Notes under the pieces: generated by a model | Databases searched by the model: none | What the model saw: the letters and a program-made list of their open reading frames with translations, nothing else | Told to the model about the DNA's origin: nothing | Made by a program: the position numbers and the translations under genes | In this document: piece after piece, positions 34,962-42,719 of the stretch | How positions within the stretch are numbered: the first letter of the stretch is position 1 | How the letters are laid out: each line of letters starts with the position of its first letter | Assembly: GCA_020249925.1 (NCBI GenBank) | Contig: JADCER010000005.1 | Location: 62,001 to 126,000, forward strand | Direction: 5' to 3' | Source of the DNA: Roseomonas sp. | GTDB taxonomy: Bacteria; Pseudomonadota; Alphaproteobacteria; Acetobacterales; Acetobacteraceae | Length of the DNA: 64,000 nt

Positions 34962-36395
34962 TCAGGCCTGGGCGGCCGGCACGGCGATAAAGGCCGGCTT
35001 GCCATCGCGCAGGATGCGCACTGCAACCGCGCCGCCCGCGGCATTCGCTTCACGCAGCGCGCGCACCACGGCATCCGCATCATCGGTTGCGGCAGCGCCG
35101 ACACCCACGATCACATCGCCCCGGCGCAAACCGGCTTCCTGGGCGCGTGAATTCGGCTCCACCGCCTGCACCAGCGCGCCCTTGGCATCATTGGGCAGGC
35201 GGAGTGATGCACGCGCTTCCGGCGTGATCGGCGCCAGCGAAACACCAATGCGCGGCGCGTTGGATTCCTCCGCTCCCGCACGGGTGCGTTCCGTGCCGGG
35301 CTGCGCGGCGATATCCACGCGAAGGCTCCGTTCCGCACCATCGCGCCAGAGCTTCAGATCAGCCTTCGCACCGGGGCGGAGGTCGGCCACGCTGCGCGCC
35401 AGATCACGCGGGTTGCGCACTGGTTTGCTGTCCAGCGCGGTCACCACATCACCGGGCTGCAGGCCGGCCTTGGCCGCTGGGCTGTCACGCTCCACCCCCG
35501 CCACAAGCGCGCCGCGCGGGGCTTCGCTGCCATTCGCGGGCAGTTTCAGCGCTGCCGCCATGGCCGCGTTCACCGGCTGGGTGGAAACGCCGATGAAGCC
35601 GCGCTCCACCTGGCCTTTTTCACGCAATTCGGCGACCACGCGCTTCACCATATTGGACGGCACGGCAAAGCCAATGCCAACCGATCCACCAGTCGGGCTG
35701 AAGATCGCGGTATTCACGCCAATCACGCCGCCATCGCGGGCGAAAAGCGGGCCGCCGGAATTGCCCTGATTGATTGGCGCATCCACCTGGATGAAATCAT
35801 CATAGGGGCCAGCGCCAATGTCGCGGCCGGTTGCGGAAACCACGCCCGTGGTCACGGTGCCGGACAGGCCATAGGGATTGCCCATGGCCACCACCCAATC
35901 GCCGGGCTGGGCACGATCAGAATCGCCCAAAGCCACGAAGGGCAACGGCGCGCCGGCTTCCACCTTGAGCAGCGCGATATCGGTGCGTGAATCACGGCCA
36001 ACCAGGCGCGCGGCCAATTCGCGGCCATCTTCAAGCTTCACGGTCACGCGGGTGGCGCCATCCACGACATGGTTGTTGGTGACGATGAAACCGGCGGCAT
36101 CAATGATGAAGCCCGAACCCGTGCCCTGCACGCGGCCCTGGCCGTGATTGGGCATCCCCGCCTCAGCGCGCGGCGGCTTGCCGGCGACATTGATGGTAAC
36201 AACGGCGGGGCGGACAGCCTTCACCAGATCGGCAAAGCCGGCAGCGGGTGCGGCGCGGTCAAGCGTGATGGCCGGGGCCACAGGGGCGGGGGCATTCTGC
36301 GCATGCACGGCAAGGCCGGTAAGCGCGGTGGAGCCAAGCAAAAGGCCGAGCAGCGCATAGCGCGCAGTCCGGCGGGTGGGGCTGGATGTAGCCAT
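34962..36395 (-). CDS. degP: DegP/DegQ (Do) family periplasmic serine protease
   Basis: A 477-residue HtrA protease-chaperone. The ATG at 36395 gives a signal peptide (about residues 1-33, cleavage near VHAQ). The catalytic triad is His109 (TNNHVV), Asp139 (RTDIALL) and Ser213 (GNSGGPL). Two PDZ domains follow (about 265-360 and 380-475; GLQPGDVVTALD and GLRRGDVIVGVG). It degrades or refolds damaged envelope proteins. It lies 106 bases downstream of a histidine kinase gene on the same strand; a two-component pair beside degP is known in other alphaproteobacteria (for example FeuPQ of rhizobia), which suggests regulation by that pair. Confidence 0.95.
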   Translation of the reverse strand: MATSSPTRRTARYALLGLLLGSTALTGLAVHAQNAPAPVAPAITLDRAAPAAGFADLVKAVRPAVVTINVAGKPPRAEAGMPNHGQGRVQGTGSGFIIDAAGFIVTNNHVVDGATRVTVKLEDGRELAARLVGRDSRTDIALLKVEAGAPLPFVALGDSDRAQPGDWVVAMGNPYGLSGTVTTGVVSATGRDIGAGPYDDFIQVDAPINQGNSGGPLFARDGGVIGVNTAIFSPTGGSVGIGFAVPSNMVKRVVAELREKGQVERGFIGVSTQPVNAAMAAALKLPANGSEAPRGALVAGVERDSPAAKAGLQPGDVVTALDSKPVRNPRDLARSVADLRPGAKADLKLWRDGAERSLRVDIAAQPGTERTRAGAEESNAPRIGVSLAPITPEARASLRLPNDAKGALVQAVEPNSRAQEAGLRRGDVIVGVGAAATDDADAVVRALREANAAGGAVAVRILRDGKPAFIAVPAAQA

Positions 36396-36501
36396 GTGTT
36401 GTTTTCTCCATCTCAAGGTCAGGGCGCTGAGTCGCTTCGCCTTGACTGCGAAAATGGAGAAAACCTGCTGTAAAGTCCCGAACGCGAAGCTGAAATGATT
36501 T

Positions 36502-37854
36502 TCAGGATCGGGCCTTCGCACCCGAGAGATCTACTGTCACGCGAAGCCCCGGCGCGGCGTCTGACAATACCGGCGCCGCGCCATGCAGCTTCGCCACCGC
36601 CGCCACCAGCGCCAGGCCAAGCCCGCTGCCCGGCGTGCCGCGGCTGCGGTCCAGCCGATAAAAGCGGCGCAGCACGCGCGCGCGTTCTTCTGGTGGCACG
36701 CCCGGCCCGTCATCCGCCACCTCCAGCACCGGGCCTGCACGCAAGGTCACGCGCAGGGTCTGCCCGCCATGCATCAGCGCATTATCCATGAGGTTACTCA
36801 GCATTTGGCGCAGCAGCGCCGCATCGCCATGCACGTGCTGATCAGGCGCGATGTGTACTTCAAGCCTCTTGCCGGCTTCTTCTGCGACAACCGCATAAGC
36901 CTCGGCCAGGGTGGTGACGAGTGCAGAAAGATCAACCACCGGGGCTTCCTGGGGCGGCAGTGGCGGGCCGGCTTCAAGCTGCGCGATGCGGAGCAGCGCG
37001 GTGAAGGTGCCAAGCACCGTATCCAATTCAGATAAGGCAGCTTCAAAAGCGGCGCTGTCGGCGTTGGGGTCGCGCGCGCGCGCGAGCGCAGCTTCCAGCC
37101 TTTGGCGCAGGCGGGAAAGCGGGCCGCGCAAATCATGCGCGACATCCACCGTGACTTGCCGCATGCCCTCAATCAGCGCTTCCTGGCGATCGAGCAGCGT
37201 ATTCACCGTGCCCGCCAGCCTGTCGAATTCATCGGCGCTGCCGGCCAAGGGCAGGCGCCGCGCCAGATCACCGCGCATCACCTGTTCTGCGGCTTCTGAG
37301 ACACGCCTGAGGCGCAGTTGCAGCCCGCGCGCCATGAACAGCCCAAAGCCGAGCGCGATCAGCACCGCCACCGCACCCGCAGCAAGCAAGGTGGTGGCAA
37401 GGGTTGCAGCTGTATCCAGCACCGCGCCGAATTCGGCCGCGACCAGCAGCGTAAAGCCGTTGGAAATGCCGATGCCGAGCGTGCGCACCGGCCCTTCCGG
37501 TGCCCTCAGCGTGACAAAACCACGCAATCCTGCCGGCGCGCCGGAAAGCCGCGCGGAACCCGCCACGGGCCGCCCATCCGGCAAGCGGAGCTGCACCAGA
37601 ATGGCGCTTGGCGTGCGGTCGCGCGTGCGGGCTTCCACGGCGCGGGTCAGGCCAATCATGCCGAAGCGCTGAAATTCGCCAATCAGCAATTCGGCTTCCG
37701 CGCGGATGGTGCTGTCCAAAGCCTCTTCCAAAGCGGCGGAACTGCGCAGCCAACCAAGCCCGAGGCCAAGGGCGGAAATGCCCAGAACGCCAAAGGCTGT
37801 CAGCAGTGCGGTGCGCAGTGCGAAACTGCGCAGCAACCGCCCAAGTGCACTCAC
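36502..37854 (-). CDS. Sensor histidine kinase, HAMP/HisKA type
   Basis: A 450-residue inner-membrane kinase: first membrane segment about residues 15-35, periplasmic sensor 36-150, second membrane segment 150-175, HAMP 176-230, and HisKA with the phosphorylated His240 in DVAHDLRGPLSRL. The ATPase domain has the N-box DNALMHGG and G-boxes DDGPGVPP and GSGLGLAL. Its ATG overlaps the stop of the response-regulator gene (ATGA), so the two form one pair. degP follows downstream, consistent with sensing envelope stress. The stimulus is unknown. Confidence 0.94.
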   Translation of the reverse strand: MSALGRLLRSFALRTALLTAFGVLGISALGLGLGWLRSSAALEEALDSTIRAEAELLIGEFQRFGMIGLTRAVEARTRDRTPSAILVQLRLPDGRPVAGSARLSGAPAGLRGFVTLRAPEGPVRTLGIGISNGFTLLVAAEFGAVLDTAATLATTLLAAGAVAVLIALGFGLFMARGLQLRLRRVSEAAEQVMRGDLARRLPLAGSADEFDRLAGTVNTLLDRQEALIEGMRQVTVDVAHDLRGPLSRLRQRLEAALARARDPNADSAAFEAALSELDTVLGTFTALLRIAQLEAGPPLPPQEAPVVDLSALVTTLAEAYAVVAEEAGKRLEVHIAPDQHVHGDAALLRQMLSNLMDNALMHGGQTLRVTLRAGPVLEVADDGPGVPPEERARVLRRFYRLDRSRGTPGSGLGLALVAAVAKLHGAAPVLSDAAPGLRVTVDLSGAKARS

Positions 37855-38528
37855 TTCGGCGCACCAAGCATATAGCCAACACCGCGCATGGTCTGGATCG
37901 GCGCAGGCAAGCCTTCAAGCGAAAGTTTGCGGCGCAAGCGGCTGACATGAACTTCAACCAAATTGGTCGAAGGATCGAAGTTCAAATCCCACACGCCTTC
38001 CAGCAGCATGGTCTTGGTCAATACCTGCCCGGGGCGACGCAGCATGAATTCCAACAAGCGCATTTCCGTCGGCAGCAATTCCACCGGCTGGCCATTGCGC
38101 CGCACCACGCGCTTCAGCAAATCCAATTCAATATCGCCCACTTGCAGCAGCACGGGATCGGTGGCGGGCGCCGGGCGGCGCGCCAGGGCAGCGATACGCG
38201 CGCGCAATTCACTGAAGGCGAAAGGCTTGGCGAGGTAATCATCTGCCCCCGCATCAAGCCCTTCGACGCGGCGTTCCACCTCACCAAGCGCCGTCAGCAC
38301 CAAAACAGGCGTGGTAATGCCGGAAGCCCGCAGCGCGCGCAGAATGGTAAGCCCATCCGGCCCCGGCAGCATGCGGTCCGTGACGATCACATCCCAGGCC
38401 TCACCGGCGGCAAGCAGCATGCCATCGCGGCCCGTGCGCGCCACCTGCACGACATGGCCAATTTCCTGCAGACCCTTGGCGATATAATCGGCGGTCGCCT
38501 TATCGTCTTCGATCAGCAGGATGCGCAT
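37851..38528 (-). CDS. OmpR/PhoB family response regulator
   Basis: A 225-residue regulator. The receiver has the acidic pair Asp8-Asp9 (LLIEDD), phosphoacceptor Asp51 (VIVTDRMLPG) and the conserved lysine in LAKPFAFSEL. The C-terminal winged helix (about 130-222) ends TMRGVGYMLGAPK. It is encoded just before its histidine kinase with a 4-base overlap, and 12 bases after the pepT-like gene, so it may be transcribed from further upstream. Likely targets include degP; this is inferred from position only. Confidence 0.95.
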   Translation of the reverse strand: MRILLIEDDKATADYIAKGLQEIGHVVQVARTGRDGMLLAAGEAWDVIVTDRMLPGPDGLTILRALRASGITTPVLVLTALGEVERRVEGLDAGADDYLAKPFAFSELRARIAALARRPAPATDPVLLQVGDIELDLLKRVVRRNGQPVELLPTEMRLLEFMLRRPGQVLTKTMLLEGVWDLNFDPSTNLVEVHVSRLRRKLSLEGLPAPIQTMRGVGYMLGAPK

Positions 38529-38540
38529 GGGGCGCGGATA

Positions 38541-39740
38541 TTACTCCAGCGTCGCAATGGCAACCGCCAGGCGGCAGCCCTGGGCGAATTCCGGCACATC
38601 CACATATTCATGGACCGTGTGGATTTCCGCCTGGCCGGCGCCGAAGGTCACGGTCGGCACGCCATGCTTCACCAGCCAATTCGCATCCAACCCGCCGGCG
38701 GAAACCATGGTCACAGGCTCAAGCCCCATGGATTGCGCGGCTTTCTTCGCGCGCTGCACGGCGGGATCATCAGCCGACATCAGGAAGGGCGGATAGGCGG
38801 TGCGCGTTTGGAAAGTGACCTCTGCCATGTTGCCATCGGCATCCTTCACTTCGGCCTTCGCCTTGTTGAAGGCCGCTTCGAAGGCTTCGGTGATCTTGAC
38901 GGCGAAGTCAGCATCCGTGCTGCGCGCCTCACCGACCAGATGCACGTAATCCGTGACAACATTCGTGGCATCGCCGGCGGGCTTGCCATCCTTGCCGCCA
39001 AAGATGCCGATATTGGAAGAACCCTTGCCTTCCGGCTTCACCACCTTGCCGAACCAGCCGCCGCGTTGCGCTTCAGTCAGTCCGATGGAGGCCACGAGCG
39101 TTGAGGATATGCCGCGTTCCGGCGCCACACCGGCATGGGCGGCCTTGCCCTTGATAGTGACTTCCCAATTCTGCTGCCCGACCGCGCCGATGGTGAGCTT
39201 CGCCGCATGGGTGCTGTCCACATTGAAGCCCATCACGGCGCCGCCCAGATCCTTCGGGTCCAATTCCCGCGCGCCATGCAGGCCGCTTTCTTCGCGCACC
39301 GTGAACAGCATGGTGATCGGCGGATGCGGCAGCTTGTGATCAATCAGGGTTTTCGCAAGCGCAATCAGCACCGCGCAGCCCGTGCCATTATCGCCGCCCA
39401 AAGCCGTGGTGCCGTCGGAGACAATCCGGTCCCCCTCCCGCCGCGGCTTCGCACCCTTACACAGCGGCACGGTATCCATGTGGGTGGAGAACAATAGCCG
39501 CGGGCCGGCCTTGGTGCCTGGCAGATCAACAATCAGATTGCCCACTTCGGTCGGCAGCTTGATGCGTTGATGCACCGTGTCATAGCGGATGGCGCTTGCC
39601 GGCACGCCAACCTTCTTCAGCTCATCCACAATGGCAGCGCCGATGGCGGCTTCAAACCCTGTTACGCTGTCAATCGCGAGCAAGCGGATCAGCATGTCTG
39701 TCGCGTAATCAACATCAACAATCTTGGCGGTGCTGTTCAT
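38541..39740 (-). CDS. PepT-like M20 peptidase (tripeptidase family)
   Basis: A 399-residue cytosolic metallopeptidase. Motifs are LLFSTHMDTVP (metal His and Asp), ALGGDNGTGCAVL (bridging Asp) and FTVREESGLHG (catalytic and metal Glu), in the arrangement of peptidase T and its relatives. AAGGAAA stands upstream of the ATG. It would remove N-terminal residues from short peptides or cleave similar small amides. It lies between marC and a two-component system, all on the minus strand with gaps of 36 and 12 bases, so it may be part of a larger transcript. Confidence 0.92.
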   Translation of the reverse strand: MNSTAKIVDVDYATDMLIRLLAIDSVTGFEAAIGAAIVDELKKVGVPASAIRYDTVHQRIKLPTEVGNLIVDLPGTKAGPRLLFSTHMDTVPLCKGAKPRREGDRIVSDGTTALGGDNGTGCAVLIALAKTLIDHKLPHPPITMLFTVREESGLHGARELDPKDLGGAVMGFNVDSTHAAKLTIGAVGQQNWEVTIKGKAAHAGVAPERGISSTLVASIGLTEAQRGGWFGKVVKPEGKGSSNIGIFGGKDGKPAGDATNVVTDYVHLVGEARSTDADFAVKITEAFEAAFNKAKAEVKDADGNMAEVTFQTRTAYPPFLMSADDPAVQRAKKAAQSMGLEPVTMVSAGGLDANWLVKHGVPTVTFGAGQAEIHTVHEYVDVPEFAQGCRLAVAIATLE

Positions 39741-39776
39741 GGTTTTTTCCTTTTGGTCCTGGACTATCGCGGCACG

Positions 39777-40463
39777 TTACCGCGTCGCAAGAAGGGGCTT
39801 CAGGGCGTCGAGCACGCCCGTCAGCATGATCTGCGCGCCGATGCAAAGCAGCACGAAGGCGGCAAGCTTGGCCGCGATCAACATGCCTGTCGGGCCAAGC
39901 CGGCGGGCGACCGCGGCGGCATTGGCATAGGCGACCCAGACAATGATGGCGACGGTGGCCGCAATCAGCGTAAAGGCCAGCATATTCATGACTATGCCGC
40001 TGATTTCAGAGGAACGCCGTTCCGCAGATAGCGCGATGGAGGCAGCGATGGTGCCCGGACCGGTCGTGAGCGGCAGGGTCAGCGGGAAGAAGCTCATGCG
40101 CTCGACCGGGGCGGTATCCAGGGCGGCGGGGGCTTGGGCTTCGCGGCGCTGATTGTCATCTTCCTCATTCAGCATGTGCCAGCCGGCGACGGCCACGGTC
40201 AGCCCGCCCGCGATTCGCAGGGCTTCAAGCGAAATGCCAAAAAAGCCGAGGATCGGCGTGCCAAGGAAAAGTGCGGCCAGCAGCACAATGAAGCTATTGA
40301 TGGCGATGGACCGCGCCAGGCGCGCGCGTTCCTGTTCGGTCAGCCAGCGCGTCATGCCATGGAAGATCAGCGCCCCGGCGGGCGGGTTGATGATGCTGAT
40401 CAGCGCCGAAAAGCCAAAGAGCCAGGCGGCAAACAAATCCCCGAAAATGGCGGAAGCGGTCAT
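39777..40463 (-). CDS. MarC family inner-membrane protein
   Basis: A 228-residue protein with about six membrane segments. The MarC (UPF0056) signatures are INPPAGALIF (about 24-33) and SFFPLTLPLTTGPGTIAASI (about 124-143). AAGG lies 6 bases before the ATG. The family was once linked to multiple antibiotic resistance, but no transport activity is established. It is the first gene of a minus-strand run toward pepT, the two-component pair and degP. Confidence 0.92.
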   Translation of the reverse strand: MTASAIFGDLFAAWLFGFSALISIINPPAGALIFHGMTRWLTEQERARLARSIAINSFIVLLAALFLGTPILGFFGISLEALRIAGGLTVAVAGWHMLNEEDDNQRREAQAPAALDTAPVERMSFFPLTLPLTTGPGTIAASIALSAERRSSEISGIVMNMLAFTLIAATVAIIVWVAYANAAAVARRLGPTGMLIAAKLAAFVLLCIGAQIMLTGVLDALKPLLATR

Positions 40464-40686
40464 GATGCCTTGCCCGATACCCGAAAATCGCCTGCCACCG
40501 GCGGCAAGTCCAGACTTCCTGTTCCGGCGGCGCGGCGCATGGTCATTGAAAGAAAGGCGTTACTGCAAGGCCGCGTTGCCCGTTAGGCAATTCAGCCCCG
40601 GGGCTGTGCGCTGCATCCCATTGGCTGATCTGCCACACCAAACGTGCTGCCCAAGCACGGAGGTTTCATCCTGCCCTCAAAGGACG

Positions 40687-40715
40687 AAAACCCGTTGCAC
40701 GAAACGCGCAACGGG
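40687..40715 (-). terminator. Intrinsic terminator of the small lipoprotein transcript
   Basis: On the minus strand CCCGTTGC (40715-40708) pairs with GCAACGGG (40698-40691) in an 8-bp stem, followed directly by TTTT. This is a classical rho-independent terminator between the small lipoprotein and marC. Confidence 0.75.
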
Positions 40716-40767
40716 GATTATAGGCCTGTATGCCGCCCGGATAGGCGGCAATGACAATTCCCCGGAA

Positions 40768-40785
40768 GCGGCGCCGAAGCGCCGC
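40768..40785 (-). terminator. TTCG-capped hairpin after the lipoprotein stop
   Basis: GCGGCGC and GCGCCGC form a 7-bp stem; on the minus strand the loop is TTCG, an especially stable tetraloop. It lies 15 bases after the lipoprotein stop and upstream of the main terminator. Confidence 0.5.
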
Positions 40786-40800
40786 CGAGGGATCGTCAGA

Positions 40801-40968
40801 TCAGCCGCGAGCCCGAGGAGCCGGGGCCGGAGCCGGGGCGGGGGCCGGGGCCGGCGGAGCAGGCTCGGAAGCGCAAGCGGCGAGCAGCGCAGCCGGGGCA
40901 AGGATGGCGGCCACCGCAGCCTTGCGGAGCAGCGCCTTGCGGGTCATTTCTTTGGATTCGGTGTTCAT
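40801..40968 (-). CDS. 55-residue Pro/Ala-rich small lipoprotein
   Basis: A very small gene encoding a basic N-region (MNTESKEMTRKALLRKAA), a hydrophobic core and a lipobox LLAAC with Cys32. The mature part is only 24 residues, ASEP then repeated Pro-Ala pairs, ending RARG. A TTGACA promoter upstream and two terminator hairpins downstream make it a self-contained unit. The mature peptide would be an extended lipid-anchored tail in the periplasm or on the cell surface. The ribosome-binding site is poor (GGATG). No family is recognised; the function is unknown. Confidence 0.72.
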   Translation of the reverse strand: MNTESKEMTRKALLRKAAVAAILAPAALLAACASEPAPPAPAPAPAPAPAPRARG

Positions 40969-41008
40969 GTTGCACATCCAGGTTGCTAGAGACTAGGAAA
41001 CGGACCAG

Positions 41009-41037
41009 ATAAAAAGCAAATATGAGTGGGTTGTCAA
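41009..41037 (-). promoter_or_regulatory. Promoter of the small lipoprotein gene
   Basis: On the minus strand a perfect -35 TTGACA (41037-41032) is followed after 17 bases by TTTTAT (41014-41009). The spacer is AT-rich, unlike its surroundings. The start would lie near 41002, about 35 bases before the lipoprotein ATG. Confidence 0.6.
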
Positions 41038-41080
41038 ACCCTTTTCTTGCATGGAATGTGAAGTTTCAGGAGTTGGACGC

Positions 41081-42589
41081 GTGAAACGGTCTTGGGATAG
41101 GCCAGAATTCGATGCCAAGGGGCTGGGTGCAGCGCCGCCGGCCCTTATTTCGCGTCGCGCCAGCCTTTTGCGGGGCGTCGCTGGCCTTGCCGGCATGCTG
41201 GCGCTGGTGGGCTGCGCGGCCTCTGAGGGCGATTCGCTGGAGCCGATGGCAGCCCACGAAGCAGAGGAAGAGCTTGGCCATACGCCAGAGGAACCTCCGC
41301 CCGTTGTCGCTGGCGAGACCCTGGATGGGGCGCTTTTGCGGCGCTTTTACGCGCGGCGTGACTTTGAGCCGGTCTGGACCACGCGTGAAGCCGAAGCCAG
41401 GGCCTTCAAGGCGAAAGTGCTGCGCGCGCGGGATCATGGCCTGGATCCCGAATTGTTCCAGGCCGATTTGCTGCGGCGCATTGATAGTTTCCCGCCGGAC
41501 CGGCGCGAATTGCTGCTGACCCATGCGGTGCTGACCTATGCCGAGGCCTTGGCCTTTGGCGCCTTGCCACCCAGCCGGCGCAAGGACCGGGAAGCGCTGA
41601 AGCGCGAACCGGTGGATGTGACCGAAGTGCTGCATGAAGTGCTGGATGGCCCCGATCCCGTCGCCGCCATCGAAGCGCTGGCGCCGCAAACCCCGACCTA
41701 TCAGGCATTGCGTGAGGCGCTGCAGCGCCACCGGACATCATTGCGACCGGATCGCAACCGGGTGAACCGTTTGCGCGTAATTGAGGCCAATCTGGAACGC
41801 CAGCGCTGGCTGCCGCGTGAACTGCCGGCTGATCGCGTCTGGGTAAATGTGCCCGACCAGCAGCTTGTGCTCTATCGGGATGATCGGCCCGTATTCGTGA
41901 CGCGCGTTGTCGTGGGTGAGGCGACGGATCGCAAGCAAAGCCCGGAATTGCATACCGTCATTGAATCGGCGCTGTTCAACCCGCCCTGGATCATCCCGAG
42001 CGACATTGTGGAAGCGGATATCCGCCCCATGCTGAAGCAAGACCCGCTTTACCTGGTGAAGAACAAGATCACCCTGCTGCCGAATGGCGACGCGAAGCAG
42101 GCGCCGGGCCCGCAAGCGGGTCTTGGCGCCGTGATGTTTGAAATGCCCAATCGCTTTGATGTCTATCTGCATGATACGCCGGATAAGGAAGCCTTCAGCC
42201 GCGACAATCGCCGCCTCAGCAATGGCTGCATTCGCGTCCAAAACCCGCTGGAATTGGCCGCGCTGCTGATGGATGAACCGATGGATGTCATCCAGAAAAA
42301 AGTCGCAACCGGGGATACGCTGCGCAAATCCCTGCCCGAGCCTGTGCCGGTTTTTCTGCTGTATCACACTGCCCTTGCTGCTCCCGGGCGTGATGTGGAA
42401 ATCCGCCCGGATTTCTACGGCCGGGATGAGGCGCTGTGGCTGCGCCTGCAAAAGGCAGCACCTGAAACGGGAACCCGCAGGACCGGCGCCATGGCCGTGA
42501 CCACAACGCGGTCCTTATCCGCCTCTCCGCCCGCGCGGGCTGCGACGCCACCGGCCGTGACGCGGCCACCGGTGCAGCGGCGAAGCTGA
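41081..42589 (+). CDS. L,D-transpeptidase (YcbB-like) lipoprotein
   Basis: A 502-residue peptidoglycan cross-linking enzyme. The GTG at 41081 is preferred over ATG 41051 because GGAG lies 9 bases upstream. The leader has a twin arginine (ISRRASLLRG) and a lipobox ALVGC (Cys45). After an alpha-helical scaffold and a peptidoglycan-binding-like region, the YkuD catalytic domain has YLHDTPDKEAF and RLSNGCIRV with nucleophile Cys383. The C-terminal 45 residues are rich in Thr, Pro and Ala. It forms 3-3 cross-links or attaches proteins to peptidoglycan in the periplasm. A 104-bp palindromic element begins one base after its stop codon. Confidence 0.93.
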   Translation: MKRSWDRPEFDAKGLGAAPPALISRRASLLRGVAGLAGMLALVGCAASEGDSLEPMAAHEAEEELGHTPEEPPPVVAGETLDGALLRRFYARRDFEPVWTTREAEARAFKAKVLRARDHGLDPELFQADLLRRIDSFPPDRRELLLTHAVLTYAEALAFGALPPSRRKDREALKREPVDVTEVLHEVLDGPDPVAAIEALAPQTPTYQALREALQRHRTSLRPDRNRVNRLRVIEANLERQRWLPRELPADRVWVNVPDQQLVLYRDDRPVFVTRVVVGEATDRKQSPELHTVIESALFNPPWIIPSDIVEADIRPMLKQDPLYLVKNKITLLPNGDAKQAPGPQAGLGAVMFEMPNRFDVYLHDTPDKEAFSRDNRRLSNGCIRVQNPLELAALLMDEPMDVIQKKVATGDTLRKSLPEPVPVFLLYHTALAAPGRDVEIRPDFYGRDEALWLRLQKAAPETGTRRTGAMAVTTTRSLSASPPARAATPPAVTRPPVQRRS

Positions 42590-42590
42590 T

Positions 42591-42694
42591 TAGAGCATAT
42601 CACGTTCAGATGGAAAATCTGAACGTGTGAAGATGCTCGAAAAACAAAGATATAGAGCGGGTTGCGTGAACCCATGTGAACGCAACACGCTCTA
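42591..42694. repeat. 104-bp double-hairpin palindromic element (copy A)
   Basis: It begins TAGAGCATATC and ends CACGCTCTA. Hairpin 1: CACGTTCAGAT/ATCTGAACGTG (42601-42611 with 42617-42627), enclosed by GAGCA/TGCTC. Hairpin 2: GTTGCGT/ACGCAAC (42661-42667 with 42680-42686), enclosed by AGAGCG/CGCTCT. A close copy lies at 55470-55574, and an element of the same size and starting bases at 23065. The TA at each end could be a target duplication. Confidence 0.85.
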
Positions 42695-42719
42695 GCACCA
42701 AACTGAAATACGCGGCACT

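Larger units (their letters stand above)
40464..40800. other. Gene-free region with two minus-strand terminators
   Basis: The region between marC and the small lipoprotein gene holds two strong hairpins, listed separately. I see no convincing gene. A 25-codon frame exists at about 40675-40600 on the minus strand but has no further support. Confidence 0.55.

Noticed and set aside
40570-40760. Possible structured RNA (6S-like) in the marC-lipoprotein gap
   Set aside because: The hairpins are better explained as terminators of the upstream lipoprotein gene, since one is followed by TTTT. No 6S-like central bubble could be drawn.
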